A stretch of 64,000 bases of DNA. Origin: DASXAI01 sp963728985 (GTDB lineage Bacteria; Actinomycetota; Acidimicrobiia; Acidimicrobiales; Ilumatobacteraceae). A model generated the notes under the pieces. It was not told the DNA's origin. It saw only the letters and a program-made list of their open reading frames with translations, and did not search any database. Positions 42,495-51,578 of the stretch are shown here, piece by piece. Location: NCBI GenBank assembly GCA_963728985.1, contig CAVSME010000001.1:1-64000 (forward strand), read 5' to 3'. Within the stretch, counting starts at the first letter, position 1; each line of letters opens with the position of its first letter. The translations under genes were made by a program, and so were the position numbers.

Positions 42495-45400
42495 TCAATC
42501 GCCGCCGAGACGGCGCTGGACGGGCACGCAACTGGCCGCGTCGGCTGCCTCCCGCGCCCGCTGCCGCACAGCCGGCGCGGCGGCCCGATCGGCCGGATCG
42601 TCCGACCGGGCCAGGAACTCGGCCTGGTCGGCCAGGGCCCGAGCCCACCATGTCGGGAACCGGGCCCGCTCGCTGGTCGCGACCGCCTCGGCGGCCCAGC
42701 GCCGGGCCTCGGCGCCGTCGCCGACCAGGTCGGCCAGCCGGCCGAGGGCGAGCGACACTGGACCGAGGAACGGGGCCGTCGACCCCGGGAAGGCCACCCG
42801 GTCACTGGTCGGCCGCAGCCGGGCGGCCACCGTCTCGGCGGCGTCGGCGTGGATGCCCAGGTGCCACCAGGCGTACGCCGTGGCCACCAGCGTGGCCCGC
42901 TCCAGGTAGTCCCACGGGGCGCGGGCGAGATCGGCGGGGTGGGGCACGGCGGTGCGGGCGACGGCCTCGTAGCCGGCCTCGGCGGTCGCCCAGGCGGTGC
43001 ACGCCCGGGCGACCAGGGCCAGCGGCCCGGTCGCCCCGATCAGCGGGAGCTGGACCAGCGTGTCGAGGCGGCCCCGATCGGCGCGGGCCCCGAGCAGCAC
43101 GCCGGTGAGGATGGTGTCGGCGTTGAGGCTGCGGGTCCGCCGGTACAGGTCGTAGGTGGTGAGGGCGACGGCCTCGGCGTCTTCCGGACGTCCGGCGGCG
43201 AGGTGCACGAGCGTCTCGAACCAGCCGACCTCGGTGATGATGGCGGACCGGCCGCAGCGCTCGGCCGCCATCCGGGCGATGGCCAAGGCCTCCTCCGCAC
43301 CGGCCAGGTCGACGGCGTCCATGGCCGCCAGCCCCACCATGAAGTACCCCGTGGCGCGGGCGTCGGGCGGCAAGCCGTCCGCCCGGTCGAGGGCCAGCAC
43401 CTCGTCGGCCACCGCTTGGCGGTCGGCGAAGCGATCGGGGATGAGCGTGGTCCACCGCCGCATCAACGCCGTGGCCACCAGCGCCGGATCCTCCTGACGG
43501 CGGGCGGCGGCCACCGCCGCTTCGCCAAGAGCGAGAGCCTCACCGGGGGCCGGCACGTTGGTGGCCAGCATCCCGAGCAAGCGGACCCGCTCCGGTGAGA
43601 GCTCGCACTCGGGGTCGCCCACGGCGCGCCGCAACGCGTCGATCAACGGGGCGTCGACGGCGCCGTAGTCCGTCACCGGCCAGAGGCCCGGCTGCTCCAG
43701 CGGCAAGAGGGCCTGGACGAGGGCGTCGTCCTCGCCGGCGGCGATGGCCAGTTCCGCCGCGGCCACGAGCGCGTCACGGGCCCCGCTCACGTCGCCGGCG
43801 CGGTTGCGGGCCGTGCCCATCTCGAGCAGCGCGTAGAAGCGCGCTTCTCGGTCGGCCGGGCGGATGAGCTCCAGTGCCGACAGCGCCCGCTCCCACAGCC
43901 GGCCCGCTTCCTCGTCGGCCACCTGGGCGGTGGCCTGCTTGGCGGCGGCGACGGCGTAGTCGTAGGCCTTCTCGGCCGTCCCCATGGCCGCACCGGAGGC
44001 GGCGTGGTAGGCGAGCATCGTGAGGTGGGCGTCGAGGTAGCCGGCCCGCAGCTTCTCGACGGCGGTGACGACGGCGGCGTGCAGGCGGGCCCGGCGGGCG
44101 GGGCTGAGCTCGGCGGCCAGGGTCTCGGCGAAGAGGGCGTGGGTGAACTGGACGCGGGCGACACCGGCGGGATCCTCTTCCAGCACGCCGGCGGCGAAGG
44201 CGGGATCGAGATCGTCGAGCACGCTGGCGAGGTCGGCACCGGCCACGTCGGCCAGGACGTCGAGGGCGAACTGCCGCCCGACCACCGCCGCTGTCACCAG
44301 CAACTGCTGCGTGACCGGTGGGAGGCGGCCGATGCGCCGGCGGATCACGTCCTGCACGGCGTCGGGCACCGCCCGGGCCCGGGACGGGGCGTGGGCCAGG
44401 CCGGAGTCGCTGGTCATCAGCGCGACCAGCTCCCGCACGAACAGCGGGTTGCCCGCCGTGCGATCGTGCACGAGGGAGGCGGTCGACGGCGTGGGGAAGG
44501 CCAGGGCGGAGCGGGCCAGCCACTGCTGCACCGCCGGCAGCGGCAGGCCGTGCAGGGCGATGCGCAGGGAGCCCGGAGCGCGGGCCATCTCGCTGAGGCA
44601 GTCGAGCAGCGCCGCCGATGGCTCGGGCTCGTTGGACCGCACGGTCAGCACCAGGAGCAGCGGTATCGACCGCAGTTCGCCGGCCACGAAGGAGGTGAGC
44701 CGCAACGTCGCCGTGTCGGCCCACTGGGCGTCGTCGAGGACGATCAGCAGCGGACGGCTGGCCGCCGACAAGGCGGTGACGCTGGCGGCGTGGATGGCGA
44801 ACCGCTCGGCCGACGGGTCGCCGCGCCGGGTCCGCATCATCAGCCGACCCAGCTCCATCAGTTGCTCGGCCGGGACGGCCCCGCTGGCCAGCAGCTGCTC
44901 GCCGTGCTGACCGACGGTCCAGAAGGCCGGGGCGGTGCCGTCTTCGGGAGCGCGCGCTCGGGCCACGACCATGCCTTCGGCCTCGGCCTGGGCGGCCAGC
45001 TCGTCGATGAGGCGGGTCTTGCCGATGCCCGGTTCTCCGGTGATGACCGCCGCCCGCCCATGCCCGCCACGCACACTGCGGGCCAGGTTCATGAGCGACT
45101 CCAGCTCGCTGCGGCGACCCACGAACGGCGGGCCGTCGTCACAAGGGGCGGGCTCGAGCGGCGCCGTCGCCACCGGTGCGGGCGCCGGGGCGGCCGGCGC
45201 GAGCGGGGCCGGCGCGGCGGTGACCGGGGCCACCCAGTCGAGGTCGCTGGCCTGGTCAAGGACGGCCGCCTCCAGTCGCCGCAGCTCGGGTCCGGGCTCC
45301 ACGCCGACCTCGTCGGCCAGCACCCGGCGAGCGTCCTGGAGGGCCTGCAGGGCATCACGCTGGCGCCCCGACCGGTAGAGGGCGGTGACCAGCTTGGCCC

Positions 45401-46007
45401 GCAGGCCTTCGTCGTAGGGCTGCTCGGCCACCGCGTCTTCGAGGTCGCGCAGCACCGCCCGGTGCTCGCCGTTGGCCAGGCGGGCGCCCAGCAGCTCGTC
45501 GCGCACCTCCTGGCGCCGGGTCGTCCACCGGCTGCGGATCTCGGAGGCGGCGGCGCTGTCGTCGATGTCCAGCACCGGCGGCGACGCGCTCATGGCCCAC
45601 GCACTGCTCAAGCGCTCGGCGGCGTCGGCGGCCCGGCCGGCGAGGAGCAGCGAGCGCCCCTCGGCCAGCAGATCCTCGAACCGGAACCAGTCGACCTCGG
45701 CCCGCTCGGCGACCAGCACGTAGCCCGGCGCCCTCGTCAGCAGCCGGGTCGGGGCGTCACGGGGCTTGCGCTCGGGCTCCAGGGCACGACGGAGGTTGGA
45801 GATGTACGTGTGCAACGACGTCGTGGCCGCGGCCGGCGGCTGGGCGCCCCAGACCGTGTCGATGAGCTGGTCCGTCGACACCACCCGGCCGCCCGCCAGG
45901 ACCAGGAGGGCCAGGACGGCGCGCTGCTTCGGGCTGCCGATCTCGACCGGGCGCCCGTCGTACGTCACCTCCAACCCGCCCAGGAGGCGGTACTGCATCG
46001 CAGCCAT
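42495..46007 (-). CDS. SARP/BTAD-type large transcriptional regulator with AAA ATPase and TPR-like repeats
   Basis: A 1170-residue AfsR/SARP-like activator. An OmpR-type winged helix (about residues 5-95, YRLLGGLEVTYDGRPV ... LRRALEPE) is followed by the BTAD domain (about 100-255). The AAA domain carries Walker A GEPGIGKTRL with K330 and Walker B LLIVLDDAQW. The rest, about 600 residues, is helical and TPR-like with many Ala-rich repeats. No C-terminal LuxR HTH was seen. ATG at 46007 (MAAMQYRLLGG) is preferred; 45998 is an alternative. These proteins switch on secondary-metabolite or stress regulons; target genes here are unknown. Confidence 0.85.
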   Translation of the reverse strand: MAAMQYRLLGGLEVTYDGRPVEIGSPKQRAVLALLVLAGGRVVSTDQLIDTVWGAQPPAAATTSLHTYISNLRRALEPERKPRDAPTRLLTRAPGYVLVAERAEVDWFRFEDLLAEGRSLLLAGRAADAAERLSSAWAMSASPPVLDIDDSAAASEIRSRWTTRRQEVRDELLGARLANGEHRAVLRDLEDAVAEQPYDEGLRAKLVTALYRSGRQRDALQALQDARRVLADEVGVEPGPELRRLEAAVLDQASDLDWVAPVTAAPAPLAPAAPAPAPVATAPLEPAPCDDGPPFVGRRSELESLMNLARSVRGGHGRAAVITGEPGIGKTRLIDELAAQAEAEGMVVARARAPEDGTAPAFWTVGQHGEQLLASGAVPAEQLMELGRLMMRTRRGDPSAERFAIHAASVTALSAASRPLLIVLDDAQWADTATLRLTSFVAGELRSIPLLLVLTVRSNEPEPSAALLDCLSEMARAPGSLRIALHGLPLPAVQQWLARSALAFPTPSTASLVHDRTAGNPLFVRELVALMTSDSGLAHAPSRARAVPDAVQDVIRRRIGRLPPVTQQLLVTAAVVGRQFALDVLADVAGADLASVLDDLDPAFAAGVLEEDPAGVARVQFTHALFAETLAAELSPARRARLHAAVVTAVEKLRAGYLDAHLTMLAYHAASGAAMGTAEKAYDYAVAAAKQATAQVADEEAGRLWERALSALELIRPADREARFYALLEMGTARNRAGDVSGARDALVAAAELAIAAGEDDALVQALLPLEQPGLWPVTDYGAVDAPLIDALRRAVGDPECELSPERVRLLGMLATNVPAPGEALALGEAAVAAARRQEDPALVATALMRRWTTLIPDRFADRQAVADEVLALDRADGLPPDARATGYFMVGLAAMDAVDLAGAEEALAIARMAAERCGRSAIITEVGWFETLVHLAAGRPEDAEAVALTTYDLYRRTRSLNADTILTGVLLGARADRGRLDTLVQLPLIGATGPLALVARACTAWATAEAGYEAVARTAVPHPADLARAPWDYLERATLVATAYAWWHLGIHADAAETVAARLRPTSDRVAFPGSTAPFLGPVSLALGRLADLVGDGAEARRWAAEAVATSERARFPTWWARALADQAEFLARSDDPADRAAAPAVRQRAREAADAASCVPVQRRLGGD

Positions 46008-46202
46008 CGTCACCTTCGGTCGTCGGGCCTCGGACGAGGGATCGTAGGCAGCTCGCGACCGAGCTTCGGCCCGACTTGCGCTAGGTGTGAGCACCGCCAC
46101 CCGACGCGGCCGATGTGCCGCCGCAGGGCGGCGGCGGGACGCACGATTGCGGGATTGTTCGAGAGGGCGAGCGGGAGGCGGAGCCGAGCCACGCAGAACG
46201 AG

Positions 46203-46964
46203 TCAGACCAGGCGGAACCTGATACCACCCATCAGCAGGACGTCATCCTCTTGGCGGACGCCGCGCTGCTCGGCCGCCTCGAGCACGGCCTCCTTGTCGA
46301 CGGCGATCACGTCGATGCCACCGAGCCCTTCGCCGCGCCCGTCCTCGGCGGCCACGAAGCGGATGGTGGCGTTGTCGAGGGTGAGTGCCGGGTTGCCGGC
46401 GTCGTCGGTCCCGACGGCGAGGTCCAGGATCTTGCTCCACCGGTCGGCCACGGCCGCCGGATCGGGCGACTGGACCTCGGCGGCGGCGATGCCGTCCACC
46501 TTCTCCTGGCGGATCGCCTTCTGCCAGTTCTTCCCGGCCGGCATCCACGGCCCCTTGAAGTCCTCCCCGCCGACCTGCACGTCGATCTCGAGGAACGACC
46601 CGCTGGTGTCGGCCGGGTGCAGTTGCATGATCGAGTAGTTCTTCTCCTCGGCCTCGGCCACCTTGCGGATGCCGAGCTCGTCCACCCGCTGCTTGTAGGA
46701 CGGGTGGTCGTCGCACTGGAGGATCACCATGTAGCCGCCGTCGCCGTTGCGGCGATCGAGGTAGCGACCGCCAGCGGTGTTCTCCTCGATCGGTGCCACC
46801 ACCTCCACGAACTGGTGGCCGACAGGGATGACGGCGTTCTTGAGGCCGAAGCTGGCGACGCCGGGATCGTTGAAGGCGACCTCGACGCCGAACACGGCCT
46901 TCAGGTCGTCGACGACGGGATCGAGATCGCGGGCCACGAGGGCGAGCTGGCGGACACGGAGCAT
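46203..46964 (-). CDS. VOC (glyoxalase-like) family protein
   Basis: A 253-residue protein with two vicinal-oxygen-chelate modules. The first starts LRVRQLALVARDLDPVVDDLKAVFG and contains GHQFVEVVAPIEENTAG; the second starts near KVDGIAAAEVQSPDPAAVADRWSKILD. Metal ligands are partly visible (H in GHQFVEV, E in SGSFLEIDV). Enzymes of this fold include isomerases, extradiol dioxygenases and epimerases. The stop is 7 bases before the crotonase-like genes upstream, so it probably belongs to their operon and acts on the same acyl-CoA route. Confidence 0.75.
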   Translation of the reverse strand: MLRVRQLALVARDLDPVVDDLKAVFGVEVAFNDPGVASFGLKNAVIPVGHQFVEVVAPIEENTAGGRYLDRRNGDGGYMVILQCDDHPSYKQRVDELGIRKVAEAEEKNYSIMQLHPADTSGSFLEIDVQVGGEDFKGPWMPAGKNWQKAIRQEKVDGIAAAEVQSPDPAAVADRWSKILDLAVGTDDAGNPALTLDNATIRFVAAEDGRGEGLGGIDVIAVDKEAVLEAAEQRGVRQEDDVLLMGGIRFRLV

Positions 46965-46970
46965 GGCGGG

Positions 46971-47750
46971 TTACCTCCCAACGAAGCGGGGAGCCCGCTT
47001 CTCGACTTTGGCGGCGAAGGCTTCACGGGTGTCCTCGGTGGTGAACATCCGCGTGTGGCGTTCGGTCTCGACACCGACGAAGGCGGCGAGATCCATGCGC
47101 TCGGCATCGAGGAAGTTGGCCTTCATCGTGCGCAGCGCGATCGGGGCGGCCGAGCGCAGGCGCTCCACCACGAGCGCGACCTCGTCCCGGAAGTCGTCGT
47201 CGTCAGCGACACGGTTCACCATGCCGATGCGCAACGCCTCGTCGGCGTCGAACTTCTCGGGCAGGAAGTACAGCTCGCGGGCCTTGGCCCGGCCCACGAG
47301 GTGACCGAGGGACCACGGTCCGCCCATGTCCCCGGCCACGCCCACGTCGAGGAAGGCGGTGTTGAACTTGGCCGAACGGGCGGCGATGCGCAGATCGCAG
47401 GCCAGCGCCCAGCCGAGCCCGGCACCGGCGCAGGCGCCGTTCACGGCGGCGATGGTGACAGCAGGCAGGTTGTGCAGCTGCACGGGTACCCGGAAGTCCT
47501 CGGGCCGCAGGCGCTCCTCGCTGATCGAGCCGGAGGCCACACCCTGGAGGTCGGCGCCCGGGCAGAACGAGCGGCCGCTACCGGTCAGGACGAGCACGCG
47601 CAGCTCGGGATCCTCCGCTGCCTGCACAAGAGCGCGTCCCGTCTCCAGCACCATCCGGTTCGTCATGGAGTTCATGCGCTCCGGGCGGTTCATGGTGAGC
47701 ATGGCGACCGGCCCGTCCTTCTCGTAGACGATCGTCTCGTACTCGCTCAT
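46971..47750 (-). CDS. Crotonase-fold protein (enoyl-CoA hydratase/isomerase family), non-canonical active site
   Basis: A 259-residue crotonase. CoA-binding and oxyanion features are present (TGSGRSFCPGADLQG, AAVNGACAGAGLG). The two catalytic glutamates of enoyl-CoA hydratase are missing: the first lies where GAGLG has glycine, and the second, normally 'QPE', is TAF. It may instead isomerise double bonds or act on another acyl-CoA. ATG at 47750 overlaps the second crotonase's stop (ATGA). Part of a run: CoA-transferase, crotonase, crotonase, VOC. Confidence 0.85.
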   Translation of the reverse strand: MSEYETIVYEKDGPVAMLTMNRPERMNSMTNRMVLETGRALVQAAEDPELRVLVLTGSGRSFCPGADLQGVASGSISEERLRPEDFRVPVQLHNLPAVTIAAVNGACAGAGLGWALACDLRIAARSAKFNTAFLDVGVAGDMGGPWSLGHLVGRAKARELYFLPEKFDADEALRIGMVNRVADDDDFRDEVALVVERLRSAAPIALRTMKANFLDAERMDLAAFVGVETERHTRMFTTEDTREAFAAKVEKRAPRFVGR

Positions 47751-48565
47751 GGGCGTCCTCCGGTCCACGGTTCGAATCGAGGGGGTCGCCGCTCCAGGAA
47801 CGAGAGCACGCCCTCCTTGGCGTCGGGATGGTCGAGCGAGGCGTTCACCTGGTCGTTGCCGGCCAGCGCGGCTTCCCGCACGGACCGGGCCCAGTCGCCG
47901 TACACCTGGGCCTTCATGACCGCCATCGACCGGCGCGAGACGGACTCGGCCAGCTCGCCCACGTAGGTCCGCACCTCGTCGAGCAGCGCGTCCGCCGGCA
48001 CGACGCGATCGACGAAGCCGATGCGGTACGCCTCCTGCGCGTCGAAGCGCCGCGCGCTCCACAGCAGGTCGAGGGCGCGGCTGGTGCCGACGATCCGCGG
48101 CAGCAGCCAGCTCGTGAGGTGCTCGGCGATCAGGCCGCGCTTGGAGAACGCCGTCGTGAAGGTGGCCGTGTCGGACGCGAAGCGCAGGTCCGATGCCATC
48201 GCCAGCACGAGGCCACCACCGGCGGCCACACCGTTGACGGCGGCGATGACCGGCTTGCTCACCCGCAGCAGGAAGCTGAACAGCGCCGGCAGCTCCTCGT
48301 CGTCGTCGCTGGGCGTGGCCCGGCCGGCGCCGTCACCCTCGGTCGAGCGGGTGAGGTCGGTGGTGTCGAGGCCGGCGCTGAAGCCGCGTCCCGATCCGGT
48401 GATGACAACGGCGACCACATCGGGGTCGGCCGCCGCCCGCTCCACCGCCTCCCGGATGTCCTGGATCATCACGAAGGTGAACGCGTTCAACTTCTCGGGC
48501 CGGTTCAGCGTGACGAGGCCGAGCGGGCCGTCGACGCTGTAGGTGACGTTCGAGCCATCCCCCAT
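47747..48565 (-). CDS. Second crotonase-fold protein, also lacking canonical glutamates
   Basis: A 272-residue crotonase-fold protein with TGSGRGFSAGLDTTDL and ASDLRFASDTATFTTAFSKRGLIAEHLTSWLL. The usual first Glu is V in GGGLV and the second is F in TTAF, as in its neighbour. A Glu further on (GLIAEH) is conserved in many actinobacterial members and could take over general-base duty. An insert of about 20 acidic residues (TEGDGAGRATPSDDDEE) follows the N-terminal part. ATG at 48565; a 100-base gap upstream holds a possible operator. Its substrate is probably an acyl-CoA activated by the CoA-transferase. Confidence 0.85.
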   Translation of the reverse strand: MGDGSNVTYSVDGPLGLVTLNRPEKLNAFTFVMIQDIREAVERAAADPDVVAVVITGSGRGFSAGLDTTDLTRSTEGDGAGRATPSDDDEELPALFSFLLRVSKPVIAAVNGVAAGGGLVLAMASDLRFASDTATFTTAFSKRGLIAEHLTSWLLPRIVGTSRALDLLWSARRFDAQEAYRIGFVDRVVPADALLDEVRTYVGELAESVSRRSMAVMKAQVYGDWARSVREAALAGNDQVNASLDHPDAKEGVLSFLERRPPRFEPWTGGRP

Positions 48566-48615
48566 GGCGCCGATGCTGGCACGCTCGGCGCCAGGCCGTC
48601 CAAAGTCTCCCCGAA

Positions 48616-48658
48616 CTGATGCGCGATATGTGTCGTAGCGGTTGATAAATCGCGTCAG
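48616..48658 (-). promoter_or_regulatory. Inverted repeat upstream of the crotonase genes
   Basis: CTGATGCGCGAT (48616-48627) and ATCGCGTCAG (48649-48658) form an imperfect inverted repeat with a 2-base bulge in the left arm, 51 bases before the crotonase ATG. The gap is AT-richer than its surroundings, which suits an operator or promoter. Weak evidence. Confidence 0.35.
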
Positions 48659-48666
48659 TACGAAAC

Positions 48667-49860
48667 TCAGGTGATGGCCTGGGCGTCTTTGAGGTCGATG
48701 ATCTTCTCCCAGTCGTAGCCCAGCTCGATGAGGATCTCCTCGGTGTGCTGGCCGGTCTCGGGCACCTCGGTCCCCGGCGACCACGGCGTGGCCGAGAAGT
48801 CCACCGGCGTGGCCACCACCCTCGCGTCGCCGGCGGTCACGAAGCAGCCGGCCGCCAGAGCCTGCGGGTCGTCGATGAACTCGTGCGTGGCCTGCACCGG
48901 CGCCCACCACACGCCCTCGCGATCGAAGATCTCGGCCCACTCCGCCAGCGGCCGCTTGGTGAACTCCGCCTCCAGCTCCTCCACCAGCACGGCCGTGTTG
49001 ATGGCACGGTCGATGAAGCCGGCGAAGCGCGGGTCGTCGGCGAGGTCGGCCCGGCCCACGGCCCGCAGGACGTTGGGCCAGTGGCGCTCGCTCTCGAGGC
49101 CGAGGAGCCAGAAGCGGCGGCCGTCGCTGGCGCCGTAGTCGAGGATGAGCGGGTTCGGGGCGGTGCGCCGGGTGATGGGGACGGTGGGCAGGCCGGTGCG
49201 GAGGTTGATGGCGGCGTCCCAGCCGAGCATGTAGGCGCCGGTGCGCAGCAGCGACGTGCTCACGAGCTGGCCCTCACCGGTGCGCTCCCGCACGAAGAGC
49301 GCGGCGGCCACCGCCCCGGCCGCGGCCATCCCCGTCATGTGGTCGCCCATGCCGCCGCGCTGGTACGGCAGCTCGCACCCGTCAGGGGTGAGGGCGGCGG
49401 CCACGCCCGAGCGTGACCAGAACGACCCGACGTCGTAGGCGGCGCGGCCCCGCTCGTCGCCTTCGAGGCCGAGGCCGGTGACGCTGGCGTAGACGAGACG
49501 GGGATGCGCCGCCGTCAGCGTGGCGTGGTCGAGACCGGCGCGCTCGAGCGCGTCGACGCGCAGGTTCGTCACGAAGACGTCGGCGCGGGCGATGAGGTCG
49601 GCGAGGACCCGGCGGCCGGCGTCCGTGCCGTAGTCGATGCCGATCGAGCGCTTGCCCCGATTGTCGAGGTCGAACGGCGGGTTGACCTCCTCGCCGGCGG
49701 CCAGCGCGAAGTACGCGCCGATGCCGCGAAAGGGATCGCCGATGAGCGGCTCCACCTTCACGACGTCGGCGCCCCAGTCGGCGAGGATGCCGGCGCAGCT
49801 CGGTCCGGCCACCCAGAACCCGAGCTCGACGACCTTGATGCCCTCCATCGGCCCAGCCAT
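48667..49860 (-). CDS. Family III CoA-transferase (CaiB/BaiF type)
   Basis: A 397-residue class III CoA-transferase. It starts with MEGIKVVELGFWVAGPSCAGILADWGADVVKVE and keeps NRGKRSIGIDYG and the catalytic aspartate in RGGMGDHMTG. This enzyme moves CoA between carboxylic acids and would activate the substrate for the crotonases downstream. ATG at 49860 starts just after the SDR gene (10 bases). It also shows the C-terminal GYDWEKIIDLKDAQAI ending usual for CaiB. Specific acid not predictable. Confidence 0.88.
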   Translation of the reverse strand: MAGPMEGIKVVELGFWVAGPSCAGILADWGADVVKVEPLIGDPFRGIGAYFALAAGEEVNPPFDLDNRGKRSIGIDYGTDAGRRVLADLIARADVFVTNLRVDALERAGLDHATLTAAHPRLVYASVTGLGLEGDERGRAAYDVGSFWSRSGVAAALTPDGCELPYQRGGMGDHMTGMAAAGAVAAALFVRERTGEGQLVSTSLLRTGAYMLGWDAAINLRTGLPTVPITRRTAPNPLILDYGASDGRRFWLLGLESERHWPNVLRAVGRADLADDPRFAGFIDRAINTAVLVEELEAEFTKRPLAEWAEIFDREGVWWAPVQATHEFIDDPQALAAGCFVTAGDARVVATPVDFSATPWSPGTEVPETGQHTEEILIELGYDWEKIIDLKDAQAIT

Positions 49861-49870
49861 GCCAACCCCC

Positions 49871-50668
49871 TTAGTAGTAGATCGCCCCGGGTGTGCCGCC
49901 GCCACAGGCGATGGCGTCGCCGTTGATGGCGACGCTGCGGGGCGACGCCAGGAAGGCCACCACCCACGCCACCTCGGTCGAGTCGATGATGCGCCCGATG
50001 CTGTTGCGCCCGAGGTTGCGCTCGGCCTCCTCGGCGGTGATGCCCTGCGCCTCGGCCAGGCGAGCGATGACGCCCGGCGTCGCCTCGGTGCGGGTGAGCC
50101 CGGGGTGCACCACGGTCACGTTGATCCCCTTGGGGCCGAGCTCGTCGGCCAGGTTCTTCGTGAGCGCCGCCACCGCGACGTTGCGCATCGAGCCCACCGT
50201 CGAGCCCGTGGAACGGGCGCCGAGTCCCGAGATGTTGATGATGCGCCCCCACCCCTGCGCCGCCATTCGGGGTGCCACCGCCTGGGCGCAGCGCAGGTAG
50301 CCCATCACCTTCACGTTCACGTCGCCCCAGAAGACGTCGTCGGTGATCTCCGCCAGCTTCGGCGGCCGGCTCTGGCCGCCGGGCTGGGCGGCGCTGTTGA
50401 CGAGGATGTCGATGCCGCCCAGCTCGTCGGCCGCCGCTCCCACCATCGCCTCCACCGAGTCGAGCGAGCTGGTGTCGACCACGATCGGCACGACGCGCCG
50501 ATGGGTGGCCGCCGTCAGCTCGGTGGCGCTGTCCTCCAGGGTCTCGACCGTGCGGGCCGCCACCACGACGTCGCACCCCTCCTCCGCAAGTGCACGGGCC
50601 ACCGCCTTGCCGATGCCTTTGCTGCCGCCGGTCACGATCGCCCGCTTGCCCTTGAGCCCGAGGTCCAT
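49871..50668 (-). CDS. Atypical SDR lacking the YxxxK catalytic pair
   Basis: A 265-residue SDR fold with TGGSKGIGKAVARALAEEG and NSAAQPGG. At the expected YxxxK site the sequence is RNVAV within GSMRNVAVAALTKNLADEL, so Tyr and Lys are replaced by Arg and Val. The serine in ISGLGARS is present. Actinobacterial SDRs with this RNxxL-type segment exist and their chemistry is unclear; binding NAD without classical oxidoreduction is possible. ATG at 50668 is only 22 bases from the start of the divergent LLM gene. Confidence 0.82.
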   Translation of the reverse strand: MDLGLKGKRAIVTGGSKGIGKAVARALAEEGCDVVVAARTVETLEDSATELTAATHRRVVPIVVDTSSLDSVEAMVGAAADELGGIDILVNSAAQPGGQSRPPKLAEITDDVFWGDVNVKVMGYLRCAQAVAPRMAAQGWGRIINISGLGARSTGSTVGSMRNVAVAALTKNLADELGPKGINVTVVHPGLTRTEATPGVIARLAEAQGITAEEAERNLGRNSIGRIIDSTEVAWVVAFLASPRSVAINGDAIACGGGTPGAIYY

Positions 50669-50690
50669 GCGGCAGTTGTAGCGTCCTGGC

Positions 50691-51578
50691 GTGCGCTTCG
50701 GGATCATGTTCGCCAACACCATGTCGTGGGGGAACCCGGCGGGGGCGGTCGAGGCCGCCAAAGCCGCCGAGGAGAACGGCTTCGAGTCGATCTGGACGGT
50801 GGAGCACGTCGTCTACCCCGACGACTACCAGTCCGCCTACCCGTACAGCCCCGACGGCAAGATGCCGGCGGTACCGTCCACGCCCATCCCCGACCCGTTG
50901 ATCTGGCTGGCCTACGTCGCGTCGGTCACCACCAAGATCCGTCTCGCCACGGGGATCCTCATCCTGCCCGAGCGGAACCCCGTGGTCCTGGCCAAGGAGC
51001 TGGCCACCCTCGACCACCTCTCGGGCGGGCGGGTGGAGCTCGGCATCGGCGTCGGCTGGCTCAAGGAGGAGTTCGACGCCCTCGGCATCTCGTGGGAGCG
51101 GCGGGGCGCCCGCACCGACGAGTACGTGGCGGCCATGCGGGCGCTGTGGGCCACCGACGGCGCCAGCTTCGACGGCGAGTTCGCGTCGTTCACCCGGGTG
51201 TCGTCGAACCCCAAGCCGCCCAACGGGGCGGTGCGCATCGTCGTCGGGGGCCACTCACGGGCCGCCGCCGAGCGGGCCGGGCGCCTGGGCGACGGGCTCT
51301 TCCCGGGCAAGGGAACGTCGCGGGAGCTGGCCGAGCTGCTCGACATCGCCCGCCAGACGGCGGCCGCTCACGATCGCGACCCTGCCGCCATCGAGCTGAC
51401 CGCAGGGGCGCCGGGCGGCCTGAGCAAGGATCCCGCCGGCGCCGTCGAGGAGCTGGCGGCGGTCGGCGTCAGCCGCGTGGTCGTCCCGGCGTTCGCCCTC
51501 ATGAAGCCGAACGCCACCGAGGCCATGGCCGCGTTCGCCGAGCGAGTACTGACGCCAGCTAACGCAGGGTCTGCTTGA
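50691..51578 (+). CDS. LLM-class F420-dependent-type oxidoreductase
   Basis: A 295-residue short LLM enzyme. It begins MRFGIMFANTMSWGNPAGAVEAAKAAEENGFESIWTVEH. RLATGILILPERNPVVLAKELATLDHLSGGRVELGIGVGWLKEEFDALG is the marker of the TIGR03619-like F420 group. Size fits F420-dependent reductases better than FMN monooxygenases. Start GTG at 50691 has no ribosome site in the 22-base gap, which suggests leaderless translation. Its 3' end overlaps the convergent TerB-like gene by 20 bases. Confidence 0.88.
   Translation: MRFGIMFANTMSWGNPAGAVEAAKAAEENGFESIWTVEHVVYPDDYQSAYPYSPDGKMPAVPSTPIPDPLIWLAYVASVTTKIRLATGILILPERNPVVLAKELATLDHLSGGRVELGIGVGWLKEEFDALGISWERRGARTDEYVAAMRALWATDGASFDGEFASFTRVSSNPKPPNGAVRIVVGGHSRAAAERAGRLGDGLFPGKGTSRELAELLDIARQTAAAHDRDPAAIELTAGAPGGLSKDPAGAVEELAAVGVSRVVVPAFALMKPNATEAMAAFAERVLTPANAGSA

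Noticed and set aside
46117..46132. GCCGCC-GCAG-GGCGGC hairpin between the SARP and VOC genes
   Set aside because: Six-base all-GC stems are frequent by chance here and it lies too far from the ends of transcription units to call a terminator.
47769..47778. GGTTCGAATC, the classic tRNA T-loop motif
   Set aside because: It lies inside the C-terminal codons of a crotonase gene and no acceptor or anticodon stems surround it.
44004..47966. 1320-codon open frame antisense to the SARP regulator, VOC and crotonase genes
   Set aside because: It spans several well-supported genes on the opposite strand, is rich in Arg/Gly/His/Val typical of high-GC shadows, and has no family pattern.
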